From Micromonospora sediminicola (lineage in GTDB: Bacteria > Actinomycetota > Actinomycetes > Mycobacteriales > Micromonosporaceae), in the NCBI RefSeq assembly GCF_900089585.1, contig NZ_FLRH01000003.1, forward strand, positions 2,184,501 to 2,248,500: 64,000 nucleotides of DNA, read 5' to 3'. Shown here in pieces: positions 24,774 to 33,590 of this stretch (positions within the stretch are counted from its first letter, which is position 1; every line of letters begins with the position of its first letter). The position numbers were made by a program, and so were the translations under genes. A model generated the notes under the pieces. It was not told where the DNA came from. It saw nothing but the letters and a program-made list of their open reading frames with translations, and searched no databases.

Positions 24774-26174
24774 ATGCCCCTCACCGAGCCGCACGACGAC
24801 CGCACCTCCCCGGAGGAGCCGGTGGTCGGTGCGCCCGGAGCCGGTGAGGAACCGTCGACCACGGTCGAGCCCGAGCCCACTCTCCCCGAGCCGGTCCGCC
24901 AGCGGATCGTCACGCTGACCGCCGCCGTGCTGCCCGGCCTGCCCGCCGACGAGGTGCCGGTGCCGCTGCGCCGGGTCGCCAAGTTCGCCCCGAACCGCCG
25001 GGCCCGGCTCGGCGCCCCGGCGATCGCCGCCCAGCTCACCGCCGACCCGCTGTTCCGGCAGCGGGTCACCGCCCGGGTGCTGGCCGACGCCGGCGACCTC
25101 GGCGCGGCCGTGGTGGAGGGCACCGCGCCGGCCGCGGCCGACCCGGTCGAGGTGGCCGCCCTGGCCTACCTGGCCCGACCAAGGGGTTGGCGGGAACTCA
25201 TCGACGCCAGCGGCGAGGCGGTACGCGCCGAGGCGGACAGCGCGGTCGTGGCCGAGCTGGTGCGGGAGGCCGAACAGCGGGCCACCCGGGCCGAGCACGA
25301 CCGGGCGGTGGCCCGGGTCGAGGCCGAGAAGCTCCGCGACGAGCTGGCCCGGGTCCGGGAGGAGCTGGGCCAGCTCCGCGAGGAGGCGCGCCAGTTGGCC
25401 CGTACCCTGCGGGAGACCCAGGCCCGGGAGCGCAAGGCCACCGAACTGCTGGCCACCGAGCGCGGCCGGGCGGCCCGCGCGGCGGCCGACGCGGACGCCG
25501 AGCTGCGCCGCGCCCGGGCCCGGCTGGCCGAGGCGGAGGCCGCCGCCGGCGTGGCCCGGGCCAGCGCCAAGGAGGCCCGCTCCGTCGACGACGCCCGGTT
25601 GTGGCTGCTGCTGGAGACGATCGGTCAGGCCGCGGTCGGGCTGCGCCGGGAGCTGGCGCTCGACCCGGTCGACACGCTGCCGGCCGACTTCGTCGCCGAC
25701 GCGTTCGCCGACCAGCCGGGAGCCGCGCCGGCCGGCGCCGCGACCCGGGCCCGCGACACGGACGACCCGGCCCGCCTCGACCAGCTCCTCGCCCTGCCCC
25801 GGGCACACCTGGTGGTGGACGGCTACAACGTCACCAAACGCGGCTTCGGCGAGATGTCGCTGGAGCAGCAGCGCAAGCGGCTGATCACCGGCCTGGGCGG
25901 GATCGCCGCGCAGACCGGGGACGAGGTCACCGTCGTCTTCGACGGGGCCGAGCGGATCCACGGCCTGCCCCCGGCGCCGCGCGGCGTACGCGTGCTCTTC
26001 TCCCGCAAGGGGGAGACCGCCGACGAGCTGATCCGGCGGCTGGTCCGCGCCGAGCCGGCCGGCCGCCCGGTGGTGGTGGTCTCCTCGGACCGGGAGGTCG
26101 CCGACGGGGTCCGCCGCCACGGCGCGTACCCGCTCGGGGCCGACTCCCTGCTGCGCCGCCTCGCCCGCTCCTGA
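24774..26174 (+). CDS. NYN-domain (YacP/Rae1-like) RNA-binding protein with central coiled coil
   Basis: A 466-residue protein. N-terminal globular region about residues 30-140; a long Glu/Arg/Ala-rich coiled coil about 145-270 (EKLRDELARVREELGQLREEARQLARTL...). The C-terminal YacP-type NYN nuclease fold, about 340-466, has the acidic strands LVVDGYNVTKRGF, VTVVFDGAER and VVVVSSDREVADGVRRHGA. YacP/Rae1 proteins cut mRNA on the ribosome in Firmicutes, so an RNA-degradation role is plausible. The ATG at 24774 lies 88 bp from the divergent nuclease gene. Confidence 0.85.
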   Translation: MPLTEPHDDRTSPEEPVVGAPGAGEEPSTTVEPEPTLPEPVRQRIVTLTAAVLPGLPADEVPVPLRRVAKFAPNRRARLGAPAIAAQLTADPLFRQRVTARVLADAGDLGAAVVEGTAPAAADPVEVAALAYLARPRGWRELIDASGEAVRAEADSAVVAELVREAEQRATRAEHDRAVARVEAEKLRDELARVREELGQLREEARQLARTLRETQARERKATELLATERGRAARAAADADAELRRARARLAEAEAAAGVARASAKEARSVDDARLWLLLETIGQAAVGLRRELALDPVDTLPADFVADAFADQPGAAPAGAATRARDTDDPARLDQLLALPRAHLVVDGYNVTKRGFGEMSLEQQRKRLITGLGGIAAQTGDEVTVVFDGAERIHGLPPAPRGVRVLFSRKGETADELIRRLVRAEPAGRPVVVVSSDREVADGVRRHGAYPLGADSLLRRLARS

Positions 26175-26353
26175 CCCCACTCGGCGGCGGCGTTCCGATC
26201 GCGCCACTTCGGCGTACTGGTGGCCGGATGATCGTTTTCGAGGTGGGTGCTGCCTCGTTGTCCGGTTCTGTCATACCCGAGGCATAGCCTTTCGGTGACC
26301 GACGGTGGTGGTCCCTTCCCCGACCGCCACCGGCGACCCGTCAGGAGGCGTTG

Positions 26354-26569
26354 ATGCTCATCGACTGCGACACCTGCGGCATCCGTGGCGCCGGCTGCTC
26401 CGGCTGTCTGGTGACCGCGCTGCTCGACCCCGACTCGCCGGCGGCCGACCTGGGCCCCGCCGAGCACCGGGCGATCGAGGTGTTCGCCCGGGCCGGCTTC
26501 GACGTGCAGGTGCTGCCGTCCGCGCCGGCCCCGGCGCCCCGCCGCTCCGCCCGCCGCCGCGTCGCCTGA
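26354..26569 (+). CDS. Small Cys-rich conserved protein
   Basis: A 71-residue protein starting MLIDCDTCGIRGAGCSGCLV: four cysteines in CxxC-x6-CxxC arrangement suggest a zinc or iron site at residues 5-18. The middle (LGPAEHRAIEVFARAGFDVQVL) is helical and the tail is Pro/Arg-rich. AGGAGG at 26343-26348 sets the ATG at 26354. Similar short proteins are common in actinobacteria, often near NlpC/P60 hydrolase genes. Function is unknown. Confidence 0.8.
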   Translation: MLIDCDTCGIRGAGCSGCLVTALLDPDSPAADLGPAEHRAIEVFARAGFDVQVLPSAPAPAPRRSARRRVA

Positions 26570-26574
26570 CCACC

Positions 26575-27165
26575 GCCTGCCTCCGGGTGGCCCGACCCCC
26601 GCGCCCGGACTCTCCCCGTCCATCGGTCCGGCTCGCTGAGTCCGTCGCGTTCCAGGCCGGCCGGGCGGGCACTCCGGGTTGAGCCCGTGACGGCCGGCCC
26701 TCAGGCCGACTCCGTCGGCCTCCCGGGTCTGTCGACTGGCTGTCCCCTCCGGCATGATTCCGAGCCCGATTCCCGTGGGCGTGTCGCGCCCGCCAGACGG
26801 ATGCATCAGGAGCGATATGACTCCTGGTCATAAATATGACTCAGAGGCATATCGCTCTCGGGCCCTGCCTTCCGCCGCCCGCGCATGCGACCCGCCCACG
26901 CCTGCCCCCCACGACGCGGCGTGGAGCGCCCGTCGCCCGAGCGTCTGTCGTCCGGAAACTGCTGCCGCGCCGGTGGCTCGGGCGCCTGTCGCCCGCTGCC
27001 GTGCCACCGCCGTCAGCCGCTGCCCGCTGCCACGCCAGGGCCAGGGCCGACGCGGGGAGCGGGGCGACGTGCGCCCGCGCCGGCGCGGGCCCGGGGCGGG
27101 TGTGACCGGGCGGGGCGGGCGGCGGCGGTGTGCGGTCGGGCACCGGAGCGGATCCGCTCGGATCG
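26575..27165. other. Interval without a convincing gene
   Basis: No reading frame here has protein-like composition. The interval contains a small GGCCGA/TCGGCC hairpin near 26705-26725, the AT-rich palindrome described separately at 26810-26857 and, at its right end, the promoter of the M48 gene. Confidence 0.6.
26810..26857. repeat. AT-rich palindromic element
   Basis: Perfect 10-bp arms GAGCGATATG (26810-26819) and CATATCGCTC (26848-26857) enclose two direct copies of ATATGACTC (26815-26823 and 26834-26842), 19 bp apart. In a >70% G+C region this compact symmetric AT-rich unit stands out and looks like an operator or a dispersed intergenic element. It is 346 bp upstream of the M48 leader ORF. 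Confidence 0.65.
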
Positions 27166-27170
27166 GGCAA

Positions 27171-27176
27171 TAGGAT
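27171..27176 (+). promoter_or_regulatory. -10 element upstream of the M48-pimB operon
   Basis: TAGGAT is the preferred actinobacterial -10 hexamer. It would place the transcript start near 27183, about 20 nt before the leader ORF. No clear -35 is seen. Confidence 0.5.
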
Positions 27177-27202
27177 GGGCGGTCACGGTGGAGGGGAGCG
27201 GC

Positions 27203-27241
27203 ATGACGCGGACGGGTCGCGACGGCGGGGTGGGCTGGTGA
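27203..27241 (+). CDS. Putative 12-codon leader ORF coupled to the M48 gene
   Basis: ATG 27203 is preceded by a strong ribosome site (GGAGGGGAG, 27189-27197). It encodes MTRTGRDGGVGW and stops at TGA 27239-27241, which overlaps the GTG start of the protease (GTGA). The protease start itself has a poor ribosome site, so ribosomes finishing this leader could re-initiate there. Whether the peptide has a role is unknown. Confidence 0.45.
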   Translation: MTRTGRDGGVGW

Positions 27242-28497
27242 CCCCGCGCGGTTGGGCGGTGCTGAGCCTGGCCGGGCTGGCGGTCGCGCTGGTCGTGGCC
27301 GTCGTGCTGCTGGTGCCGTGGGGCCGGCCGCCGGCTCCCCGGGCGGACCAGCTCGCCGCGTTGCGGTCGCTCCCGGTCGACCAGGTCGCCCGGGGTCGGG
27401 CGTTCCACGACGCGTTGCGTCCGGCCGGCTGGTCGGCGCTCGCGGTCGGGCTGGTGGTGGCGCTGCTGCTCGGACTCACCCCGCTGGGTGGGCGCCTGGT
27501 CGAGCTGGCCGGCCGGCCCTTCGGCGGCCACTGGGTCGCGCAGGCCGTGCTCGGCGGGCTGGCCGTCATGTTCCTCGCCGACCTGCTCACGCTGCCCTTC
27601 TCGGCCTGGCGTCGCACCGTGCTGGTCCGCTACGGGCTGAGCACCCAGGGCTGGGGCGGCTGGGCGGTCGACCTGCTCAAGTCGTACGCGGTCAGCGCGG
27701 TCATCGGGGCGCTGGTGCTGCTCGGCTTCTACACGGTGGTGCGGCTCGCCCCCCGCTGGTGGTGGGCGTTCGGCGCGGCCGGCGCCGCCGCCCTGGTGGT
27801 CGTGCTGTCGTTCGTGCTGCCGGTGCTGGTCGAGCCGGTCTTCAACCGGTTCACCCCGATGGAGCCGGGCCCGCTGCGTACGGAGTTGACCAGCATGGCG
27901 GCCCGGGACGGGGTCCCGGTGCGCGACGTGCTGGTCGCCGACGCCTCCCGACGGACCCGGGCGGTCAACGCCTACGTCTCCGGGCTCGGACCGACCCGGC
28001 GGGTCGTGGTCTACGACACCCTGCTGCGCGAGGCCGAGCCGGCGGAGGTGACCAGCGTGGTCGCGCACGAGCTGGGGCACGCGAAGGACCGGGACGTCTG
28101 GACCGGCACCGTGCTCGGCGCGCTCGGCGCCGCCGCCGCGGTGGTGGCCCTCTACCTGGTCGGCTCGTGGACGCCGCTGTTGCGGCTGGCGGGCGTCGAC
28201 TCCATCGCCCAGCCCCGCGCGTTCCCGCTGCTGATCGCGTTGGTCACGGTGGCCGGTCTGCTCGCCACCCCGGTGCAGGCGCTGGTCTCCCGTCGGGTGG
28301 AGGCCCGCGCCGACGCGCACGCGCTGGCGCTCACCGGCGACCCGACGACGTTCGAGGCGATGCAGCGTCGCCTGGCCGGGGTCAACCTGTCCGACCCCGA
28401 CCCGCCGCGCTGGGAGTACCTGTGGTCGGCGTCCCACCCGTCCACCGTGGAGCGGATGGCCGCCGCCCGCGCCTACGCCAGGGAGACCGGCCGATGA
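27238..28497 (+). CDS. M48-family (Ste24/HtpX-like) membrane metalloprotease
   Basis: A 419-residue membrane protease. The zinc motif HELGH is in VVAHELGHAKDRD (about residue 280), and the third ligand Glu is in RRVEARADAHAL (about 355). Five or six transmembrane segments (about 8-28, 62-82, 100-120, 145-200, 292-320, 335-350) arrange as in Ste24-type CAAX-protease homologues rather than the shorter HtpX. It probably degrades or trims membrane proteins. The start GTG 27238 overlaps a 12-codon leader ORF; its stop overlaps the pimB start (ATGA), which ties the two genes together. Confidence 0.87.
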   Translation: MTPRGWAVLSLAGLAVALVVAVVLLVPWGRPPAPRADQLAALRSLPVDQVARGRAFHDALRPAGWSALAVGLVVALLLGLTPLGGRLVELAGRPFGGHWVAQAVLGGLAVMFLADLLTLPFSAWRRTVLVRYGLSTQGWGGWAVDLLKSYAVSAVIGALVLLGFYTVVRLAPRWWWAFGAAGAAALVVVLSFVLPVLVEPVFNRFTPMEPGPLRTELTSMAARDGVPVRDVLVADASRRTRAVNAYVSGLGPTRRVVVYDTLLREAEPAEVTSVVAHELGHAKDRDVWTGTVLGALGAAAAVVALYLVGSWTPLLRLAGVDSIAQPRAFPLLIALVTVAGLLATPVQALVSRRVEARADAHALALTGDPTTFEAMQRRLAGVNLSDPDPPRWEYLWSASHPSTVERMAAARAYARETGR

Positions 28498-29618
28498 GCC
28501 GCACCTTGCTGATCACCAACGACTTTCCGCCCCGCCCCGGCGGCATCCAGTCCTTCGTGCACAACCTGGCCGTACGCCAGCCCGCCGGGTCGGTGGTGGT
28601 CTACGCGTCGAGCTGGCGCGGCGCGGAGAAGTTCGACGCCGACCAGCCGTTCGAGGTGGTCCGTGAACGCACCAAGGTGCTGCTGCCCACCCCGCTGGTG
28701 GCGCGGCGGGCGGCCCGGCTGGCCCGGGCGTACGACTGCGACACGGTGTGGTTCGGCGCGGCGGCCCCGCTGGGGCTGCTGGCGTCCGGGCTGCGTCGGC
28801 GGGCCGGGATCCGCCGGGCGGTGGCGCTGACCCACGGGCACGAGGTCGGCTGGGCCGCGCTGCCCGGCGCCCGCGCCGCGCTGCGCCGCATCGGCCGGGG
28901 CATGGACGTGACCACCTACCTCGGCGAGTACACCCGGGTCCGGCTGGCCCGGGCGCTGGACGGGCTCACCGAGCTGCGCCGGCTCGCGCCCGGCGTGGAT
29001 GTGGACACCTACCACCCGGGCGTGGACGGCGGGCAGGTCCGGCTGCGGCTGGGGCTCGCCGACCGGCCGGTGGTGGTGTGCGTGTCGCGGCTGGTGCCGC
29101 GCAAGGGGCAGGACATGCTGATCCGGGCGTTGCCCGAGATCCGCCGGCGGGTGCCGGACGCCGCGCTGCTGGTCGTCGGCGGCGGGCCCTACCGGGCGAC
29201 GTTGGAGAAGCTGGCCCGACAGGTCGGGGTGGAGCGGGACGTGGTCTTCACCGGCTCGGTGCCCACCGCCGAGCTGCCCGCGCACTACGCGGCCGGTGAC
29301 GTCTACGCGATGCCCTGCCGCACCCGCAACCGGGGACTGGACGTGGAGGGCCTCGGCATCGTCTACCTGGAGGCGAGCGCGACCGGGCTGCCGGTGGTGG
29401 CCGGTGACTCCGGCGGCGCGCCGGACGCCGTCCGCGACGGGGAGACCGGGTACGTGGTCCGGGGCCGGGACGTGGCCCAACTCGCCGACCGGGTGTCCGC
29501 CCTGCTCGCCGACCGCGACCTGGCGCAACAGTTCGGCGCTGCCGGACGCGCCTGGGTGGAGCGGGAGTGGCGCTGGGAGACCCAGGCCGAGCGGATGGCC
29601 GCCCTGCTCGCCGGCTGA
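28494..29618 (+). CDS. pimB: GT4 glycosyltransferase, PimB'-like phosphatidylinositol mannoside mannosyltransferase
   Basis: A 374-residue GT-B enzyme. The N-terminal acceptor site reads LLITNDFPPRPGGIQSFVHNLA, the nucleotide-sugar site starts VVVCVSRLVPRKGQDMLIRAL (about residue 196), and the E-x7-E motif is EGLGIVYLE (about 285-293). The segment YAMPCRTRNRGLDVEGLGIVYLEA is characteristic of mycobacterial/corynebacterial PimB' (Rv2188c), which adds the second mannose to PIM1. It acts at the cytoplasmic face of the membrane. Immediately followed by the tandem repeat array. Confidence 0.88.
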   Translation: MSRTLLITNDFPPRPGGIQSFVHNLAVRQPAGSVVVYASSWRGAEKFDADQPFEVVRERTKVLLPTPLVARRAARLARAYDCDTVWFGAAAPLGLLASGLRRRAGIRRAVALTHGHEVGWAALPGARAALRRIGRGMDVTTYLGEYTRVRLARALDGLTELRRLAPGVDVDTYHPGVDGGQVRLRLGLADRPVVVCVSRLVPRKGQDMLIRALPEIRRRVPDAALLVVGGGPYRATLEKLARQVGVERDVVFTGSVPTAELPAHYAAGDVYAMPCRTRNRGLDVEGLGIVYLEASATGLPVVAGDSGGAPDAVRDGETGYVVRGRDVAQLADRVSALLADRDLAQQFGAAGRAWVEREWRWETQAERMAALLAG

Positions 29619-29641
29619 CCCCTCACGCGCCCGCCCCGCCC

Positions 29642-29957
29642 GCCCCGCCCGAGCGCCCGCCCCCGAGCGCGCCGCCCGCCCCGCCCGAGCGCCCGCCCCC
29701 GAGCGCGCCGCCCGCCCCGCCCGAGCGCCCGCCCCCGAGCGCGCCGCCCGCCCCGCCCGAGCGCCCGCCCCCGAGCGCGCCGCCCGCCCCGCCCGAGCGC
29801 CCGCCCCCGAGCGCGCCGCCCGCCCGCCCCGAGCGCGCCGCCCGCCCCGCCCGAGCGCCCGCCCCCGAGCGCGCCGCCCGCCCCGCCCGAGCGCCCGCCC
29901 CCGAGCGCGCCGCCCGCCCGCCCCCGAGCGCGCCGCCCGCCCGCCCCCGAGCGCGCC
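29642..29957. repeat. 36-bp GC-only tandem repeat array
   Basis: About seven complete 36-bp units (starting near 29642, 29678, 29714, 29750, 29786, 29840 and 29876) plus three shortened ones, built from segments such as GCCCCGCCCGAGCGCCCGCC and CCCCGAGCGCGCCGCC. No A/T except single A residues in CGAGCG. The unit is a multiple of three, so both strands stay open and give meaningless long frames. The array fills the gap between the convergent pimB and MMPL genes. Confidence 0.9.
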
Positions 29958-30019
29958 GCCCGCGGGGCGGGCCGGGCGGGCGGTGCTCCGGGCGGGCGGC
30001 GCGGGTCCGGTGGTGACGC

Positions 30020-32134
30020 TCAGACCCGCAGCGCGGCCCGCTCGGCCGCGGGCGACGGCGCCGTGGCCACCGGCCGACGGGACAGCCGCCCCGGCCACCA
30101 GGTACGCGCGCCCAGGTCCAGGGTCAGCGCCGGGATCAGCAGGCTGCGCACCAGGAGCGTGTCGAGCAGGATGCCGACCGCCACGATCACCCCCATCTGC
30201 ACCGACGGCACCAGCGGCAGCACCAGCAGGGCGCCGAAGGTGGCCGCCAGCACCACCCCGGCGCTGGTGATCACACCGCCGGTGACGGTGAGCGCCCGCA
30301 GCGTCCCGGGCCGGTGCCCGATCGACGCGGTTTCCTCCCGCGCGCGGGTCATCAGGAAGATCGTGTAGTCGACGCCGAGGGCGACCAGGAACAGGAACGC
30401 CTGCAGCGGCACCCCGACGAACAGCCGTGGGTGGCCCATCAGGTCCAGCAGCAGCCCGGCCGCGCCCATCGCCGCCGCGTACGACAGCACCACGCTCGCC
30501 ATCAGCAGCAGCGGCGCGACCAGCGCGCGCAGCAGGAGCACCAGGATCACCAGGACGACGGCGAGCACCAGCGGGATGACCACCCGGTTGTCCCGGTCCA
30601 CCGTGCGCCGCTCGTCGAGCAGCGTGGCGGTGCGCCCCCCGACCAGCGCCTGCGCGTCGGGCACCGCGTGCACCTCGGTCCGCAGCCGGCTCACGGTGTC
30701 CCGGGCCGGGGCGCTGTCCGGAGCGGCGGCGAGCACCGCGGTGACGCGTACCCATCGGCCGTCGGCGGACCGCTGCGGGCCGCCCACCTCCGCGACGCCC
30801 GGCACCGCGCGGACCGCGTCCACCACCCGGTCGGCCGCGCCGGCGGCGGCCAGCACCTCGACCGGCGCGGTCGACCCGCCCGGGTAGTGGGCGGCGACCA
30901 GCCGCTGGCCGGTGACCGAGCCGACCTCGGTGGTGAAGGACTCGTCGTCGGGCAGGCCGAGGGCGAGGTTGCCGATCCCGAGGGTCAGCGCGACCAGGGC
31001 CGCGGCGGTGCCCACCCAGACCAGGCGCGGCCGGCGACCGACCAGGCCGGCGACCCGCCGCCACACCCCGTGGTCGGCGGTGCGGTCCCGCTCGTCCGCG
31101 CCGGGGGTGTGGCGCGGCACGAACGGCCAGAACAGCCACCGGCCGCACAGGACGAGCACCGCCGGCAGCAACGTGGTCATCGCCAGCAGCGCGGCCACGA
31201 TGCCGACCGCGCCGACCGGGCCCAGGCCGCGGGTGGCGGGCAGGTCCGCCGCGACGAGGCAGAGCAGGCCGAGCGCGACGGTCGCCGCGGAGGCGCAGAC
31301 CGCACCGTACGACCGACGCAGCGCGACCGCCATCGCGGCGTGCCGGTCGGCGTGCCGGCGCAGCTCCTCCCGGTAGCGGGCGATGAGCAGCAGGGCGTAG
31401 TCCACGCCGACGCCGAAGACCAGCACGGTGAGGATGGTCTGGCTCTGGAAGTCCACGGCCAGACCGGCGTGCCGGGCCAACAGGTAGACGGTGGCGCCGG
31501 CGAGCTGGTTGGCGACGCCCACCGCGAGCAGCGGCACCAGCCACAGCACCGGGCTGCGGTAGGTGACCAGCAGGAGCAGGGCGACGGTGACGGCGGTGGC
31601 CAGCAGCAACGCGCCGTCCATCCCGTCGAACGCGTCCCAGATGTCGCTCTCGGCGGCCGCGTCGCCGGTCAGCGCGGTCCGCAGCCCCGGCACGCCCTCG
31701 GCGAGGCGGTCCTTCATGGCGCTCACCGCGTCGGCGCGCCGCCGCTCGTCGGCGGTGACCGGCAGCGAGAACAGCAGCGCCCGGCCGTCCGCGCTCGGCA
31801 CCGGAGGGGAGACCACGCCGCCGTCGGCGTACCCGGCGAAGGCCGTCCGGTCGGCGTCGACCCGGGCCCGGTCGGCGGCGGTGAGGCCGGTGTCGCGGAC
31901 GTAGACGGCGACGGCCAGCTGCCGGCGGGACTCGGGGAAGGCGGCCTCGGCCCGCTGCGCGGCGCGGCTGCTCTCGACGCGGGGCGGCAACGCGCCGAGC
32001 GTCGAGTTGTCCTGCGTCTCGCCCAGCTTCAGCGCGAGCGGCCCGGCGACCGCGAGCAGCACCAGCCAGAGCACGAGGACGGCGTACTTGCCGCGGCGGC
32101 CGGCGGGCAGCCCGGCCATTCGGTGCGGGGACAT
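30020..32134 (-). CDS. MMPL-family RND transporter
   Basis: A 704-residue inner-membrane exporter with the classical MMPL duplication: one N-terminal helix, an extracellular loop (about 45-165), a block of five or six helices, a second helix and loop, and five more helices (about 515-665). VLVFGVGVDYALLLIARYREEL and FLVALGVDYTIFLMTRAREE are the paired GVDY family motifs that carry proton-relay residues. The start is ATG 32134 behind AGAGGA. Likely exports a lipid or a drug. Divergent from a histidine kinase/regulator pair, which is the probable control system. Confidence 0.92.
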   Translation of the reverse strand: MSPHRMAGLPAGRRGKYAVLVLWLVLLAVAGPLALKLGETQDNSTLGALPPRVESSRAAQRAEAAFPESRRQLAVAVYVRDTGLTAADRARVDADRTAFAGYADGGVVSPPVPSADGRALLFSLPVTADERRRADAVSAMKDRLAEGVPGLRTALTGDAAAESDIWDAFDGMDGALLLATAVTVALLLLVTYRSPVLWLVPLLAVGVANQLAGATVYLLARHAGLAVDFQSQTILTVLVFGVGVDYALLLIARYREELRRHADRHAAMAVALRRSYGAVCASAATVALGLLCLVAADLPATRGLGPVGAVGIVAALLAMTTLLPAVLVLCGRWLFWPFVPRHTPGADERDRTADHGVWRRVAGLVGRRPRLVWVGTAAALVALTLGIGNLALGLPDDESFTTEVGSVTGQRLVAAHYPGGSTAPVEVLAAAGAADRVVDAVRAVPGVAEVGGPQRSADGRWVRVTAVLAAAPDSAPARDTVSRLRTEVHAVPDAQALVGGRTATLLDERRTVDRDNRVVIPLVLAVVLVILVLLLRALVAPLLLMASVVLSYAAAMGAAGLLLDLMGHPRLFVGVPLQAFLFLVALGVDYTIFLMTRAREETASIGHRPGTLRALTVTGGVITSAGVVLAATFGALLVLPLVPSVQMGVIVAVGILLDTLLVRSLLIPALTLDLGARTWWPGRLSRRPVATAPSPAAERAALRV

Positions 32135-32276
32135 CGGGTTTCCTCTCACTCGTGCCCGACGCGGATTGCGGGCCCTGTCTGCGATCCTTCGGCTCGGCGG
32201 CCCGCCGGTCAGGGGTGCCGCCCCGACTCCACGGGTGGTGCCAGCACCACCGGATCCGCGGCGGTGGTGCCGGAGA

Positions 32277-33590
32277 ATGAGGTCCGTGGACGCATCGGTG
32301 CGCGTACTGCTTCGGACCTGGCTGCGGCCCGGCGCGGTGACCGCCGCCCAGGGGCTGCTGATCGCGCTGCTGTCGCTGACCACGCACGTGGCCCTGTTCG
32401 TGCTGTCGCTGGCCGCGCTGGTGCTGATCCCGGCGTTCGGCGTCGGCTTCGCCCTCTTCCCGGTGGTCACCGCCGGGGTACGGGTCTGCGCCGGGCTGCA
32501 CCGCCGGCTGGCCGGGTGGGGCGGCGTCGGGATGGCCACGCCGTACCTGCCGGCGCCGGCCGGCGCGCAGTTCGGCACGTGGCGGCGGTTCCGCTGGGTG
32601 GTGGCCGACCCGGCGACCTGGCGGGACCTGGCCTGGCTGCTGCCCGGCGCGGTCACCGGCGCGGTGTGCCTGGCCGCGTTCGCCCTCCCGCTGTACGGCC
32701 TGGAGGGGATGGTCGGCGTCCCGCTGGTGCTGCACACCTTCGACGTCTGGTACGGCTACGGCCCGTTCTGGCCGGTCGACAACCTGGTGGAGGCGCTGCT
32801 CTGCTTCCCGCTCGGCGCGTTGCTGCTGGCCGTCGGCGTGGCGGCCGGTCGCTGGCTGGTCTGGCTGCACGTGACGTTCGCCGGGTTCTTCCTGCCGCCG
32901 ACGCGCAGCGCCGAGCTGGCCCTGCGGGTGCGGCAGTTGACCGCCACCCGGGCCGAGACGGTGGACGCGCAGGCCGCCGAGCTGCGTCGGATCGAACGGG
33001 ACCTGCACGACGGCGCGCAGGCCCGGCTGGTCGCGCTGAGCATGAGCATCGGCCTGGCCGAGCAACTGGTGCGGGACGACCCGGAGGCGGTCCGTCGGCT
33101 GCTCGCCGAGGCCCGGGAGACCAGCGGGCAGGCGCTGGCCGAGCTGCGCGGGCTGGTGCGCGGCATCCACCCGCCGGTGCTCGCCGAGCGGGGCCTGCCC
33201 GGCGCGGTACGGGCGCTGGCGCTGGCCGTGCCGCTGCCGGTGGACGTCACCGTCGAGCTGCCCGGCCGGCCGGCGGCCCCGGTCGAGTCGGCCGCGTACT
33301 TCGCGGTGGCCGAGGCGCTGGCGAACGTGGGCAAGCACAGCGGGGCGACCCGCGCCTGGGTGGAGCTGCGGCACGCCGGCGGACGGCTGTCGGTGGTGGT
33401 CGGTGACGACGGCCGGGGCGGCGCGGAGGCGGCGGCGGGCGGCGGGTTGGCCGGGACGGGGCGTCGGCTGGCCGCGTTCGATGGGACGATGACGGTGACC
33501 AGTCCGGTGGGTGGGCCCACCGTCATCAGCATGGAGCTGCCGTGCGAGTTGTCATCGCCGAGGACCTCGCCCTCCTCCGGGACGGGCTGA
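32277..33590 (+). CDS. Sensor histidine kinase, NarL-type (HisKA_3)
   Basis: A 437-residue kinase. Membrane segments cover about residues 20-75 and 120-200, with no large extracellular sensor. The dimerisation/phospho-acceptor motif ERDLHDGAQARLVALSMSIG is near residue 240, and the HATPase with VGDDGRGGA and the GLAGTGRRL lid follows. This is the DesK/LiaS-like class. GTG 32286, nine bases downstream, is an alternative start with GGAGA better spaced. The last 49 bases overlap the regulator gene because the frame runs past the end of the ATPase domain. Confidence 0.87.
   Translation: MRSVDASVRVLLRTWLRPGAVTAAQGLLIALLSLTTHVALFVLSLAALVLIPAFGVGFALFPVVTAGVRVCAGLHRRLAGWGGVGMATPYLPAPAGAQFGTWRRFRWVVADPATWRDLAWLLPGAVTGAVCLAAFALPLYGLEGMVGVPLVLHTFDVWYGYGPFWPVDNLVEALLCFPLGALLLAVGVAAGRWLVWLHVTFAGFFLPPTRSAELALRVRQLTATRAETVDAQAAELRRIERDLHDGAQARLVALSMSIGLAEQLVRDDPEAVRRLLAEARETSGQALAELRGLVRGIHPPVLAERGLPGAVRALALAVPLPVDVTVELPGRPAAPVESAAYFAVAEALANVGKHSGATRAWVELRHAGGRLSVVVGDDGRGGAEAAAGGGLAGTGRRLAAFDGTMTVTSPVGGPTVISMELPCELSSPRTSPSSGTG

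Noticed and set aside
26754..27173. A 139-codon frame over the AT-rich palindrome
   Set aside because: Cys/Arg/Pro-rich without a domain; starts have no ribosome site except a weak one at the palindrome, whose symmetry is better explained as a DNA element.
29642..29957. CRISPR array
   Set aside because: Units are contiguous tandem repeats with no spacers of unique sequence, and there are no cas genes.
28473..33374. A 1633-codon open frame on the minus strand
   Set aside because: It crosses the GC-only tandem array and runs antisense or out of frame through pimB, the MMPL gene and the histidine kinase gene; the sequence has no domain and consists of high-GC shadow composition.
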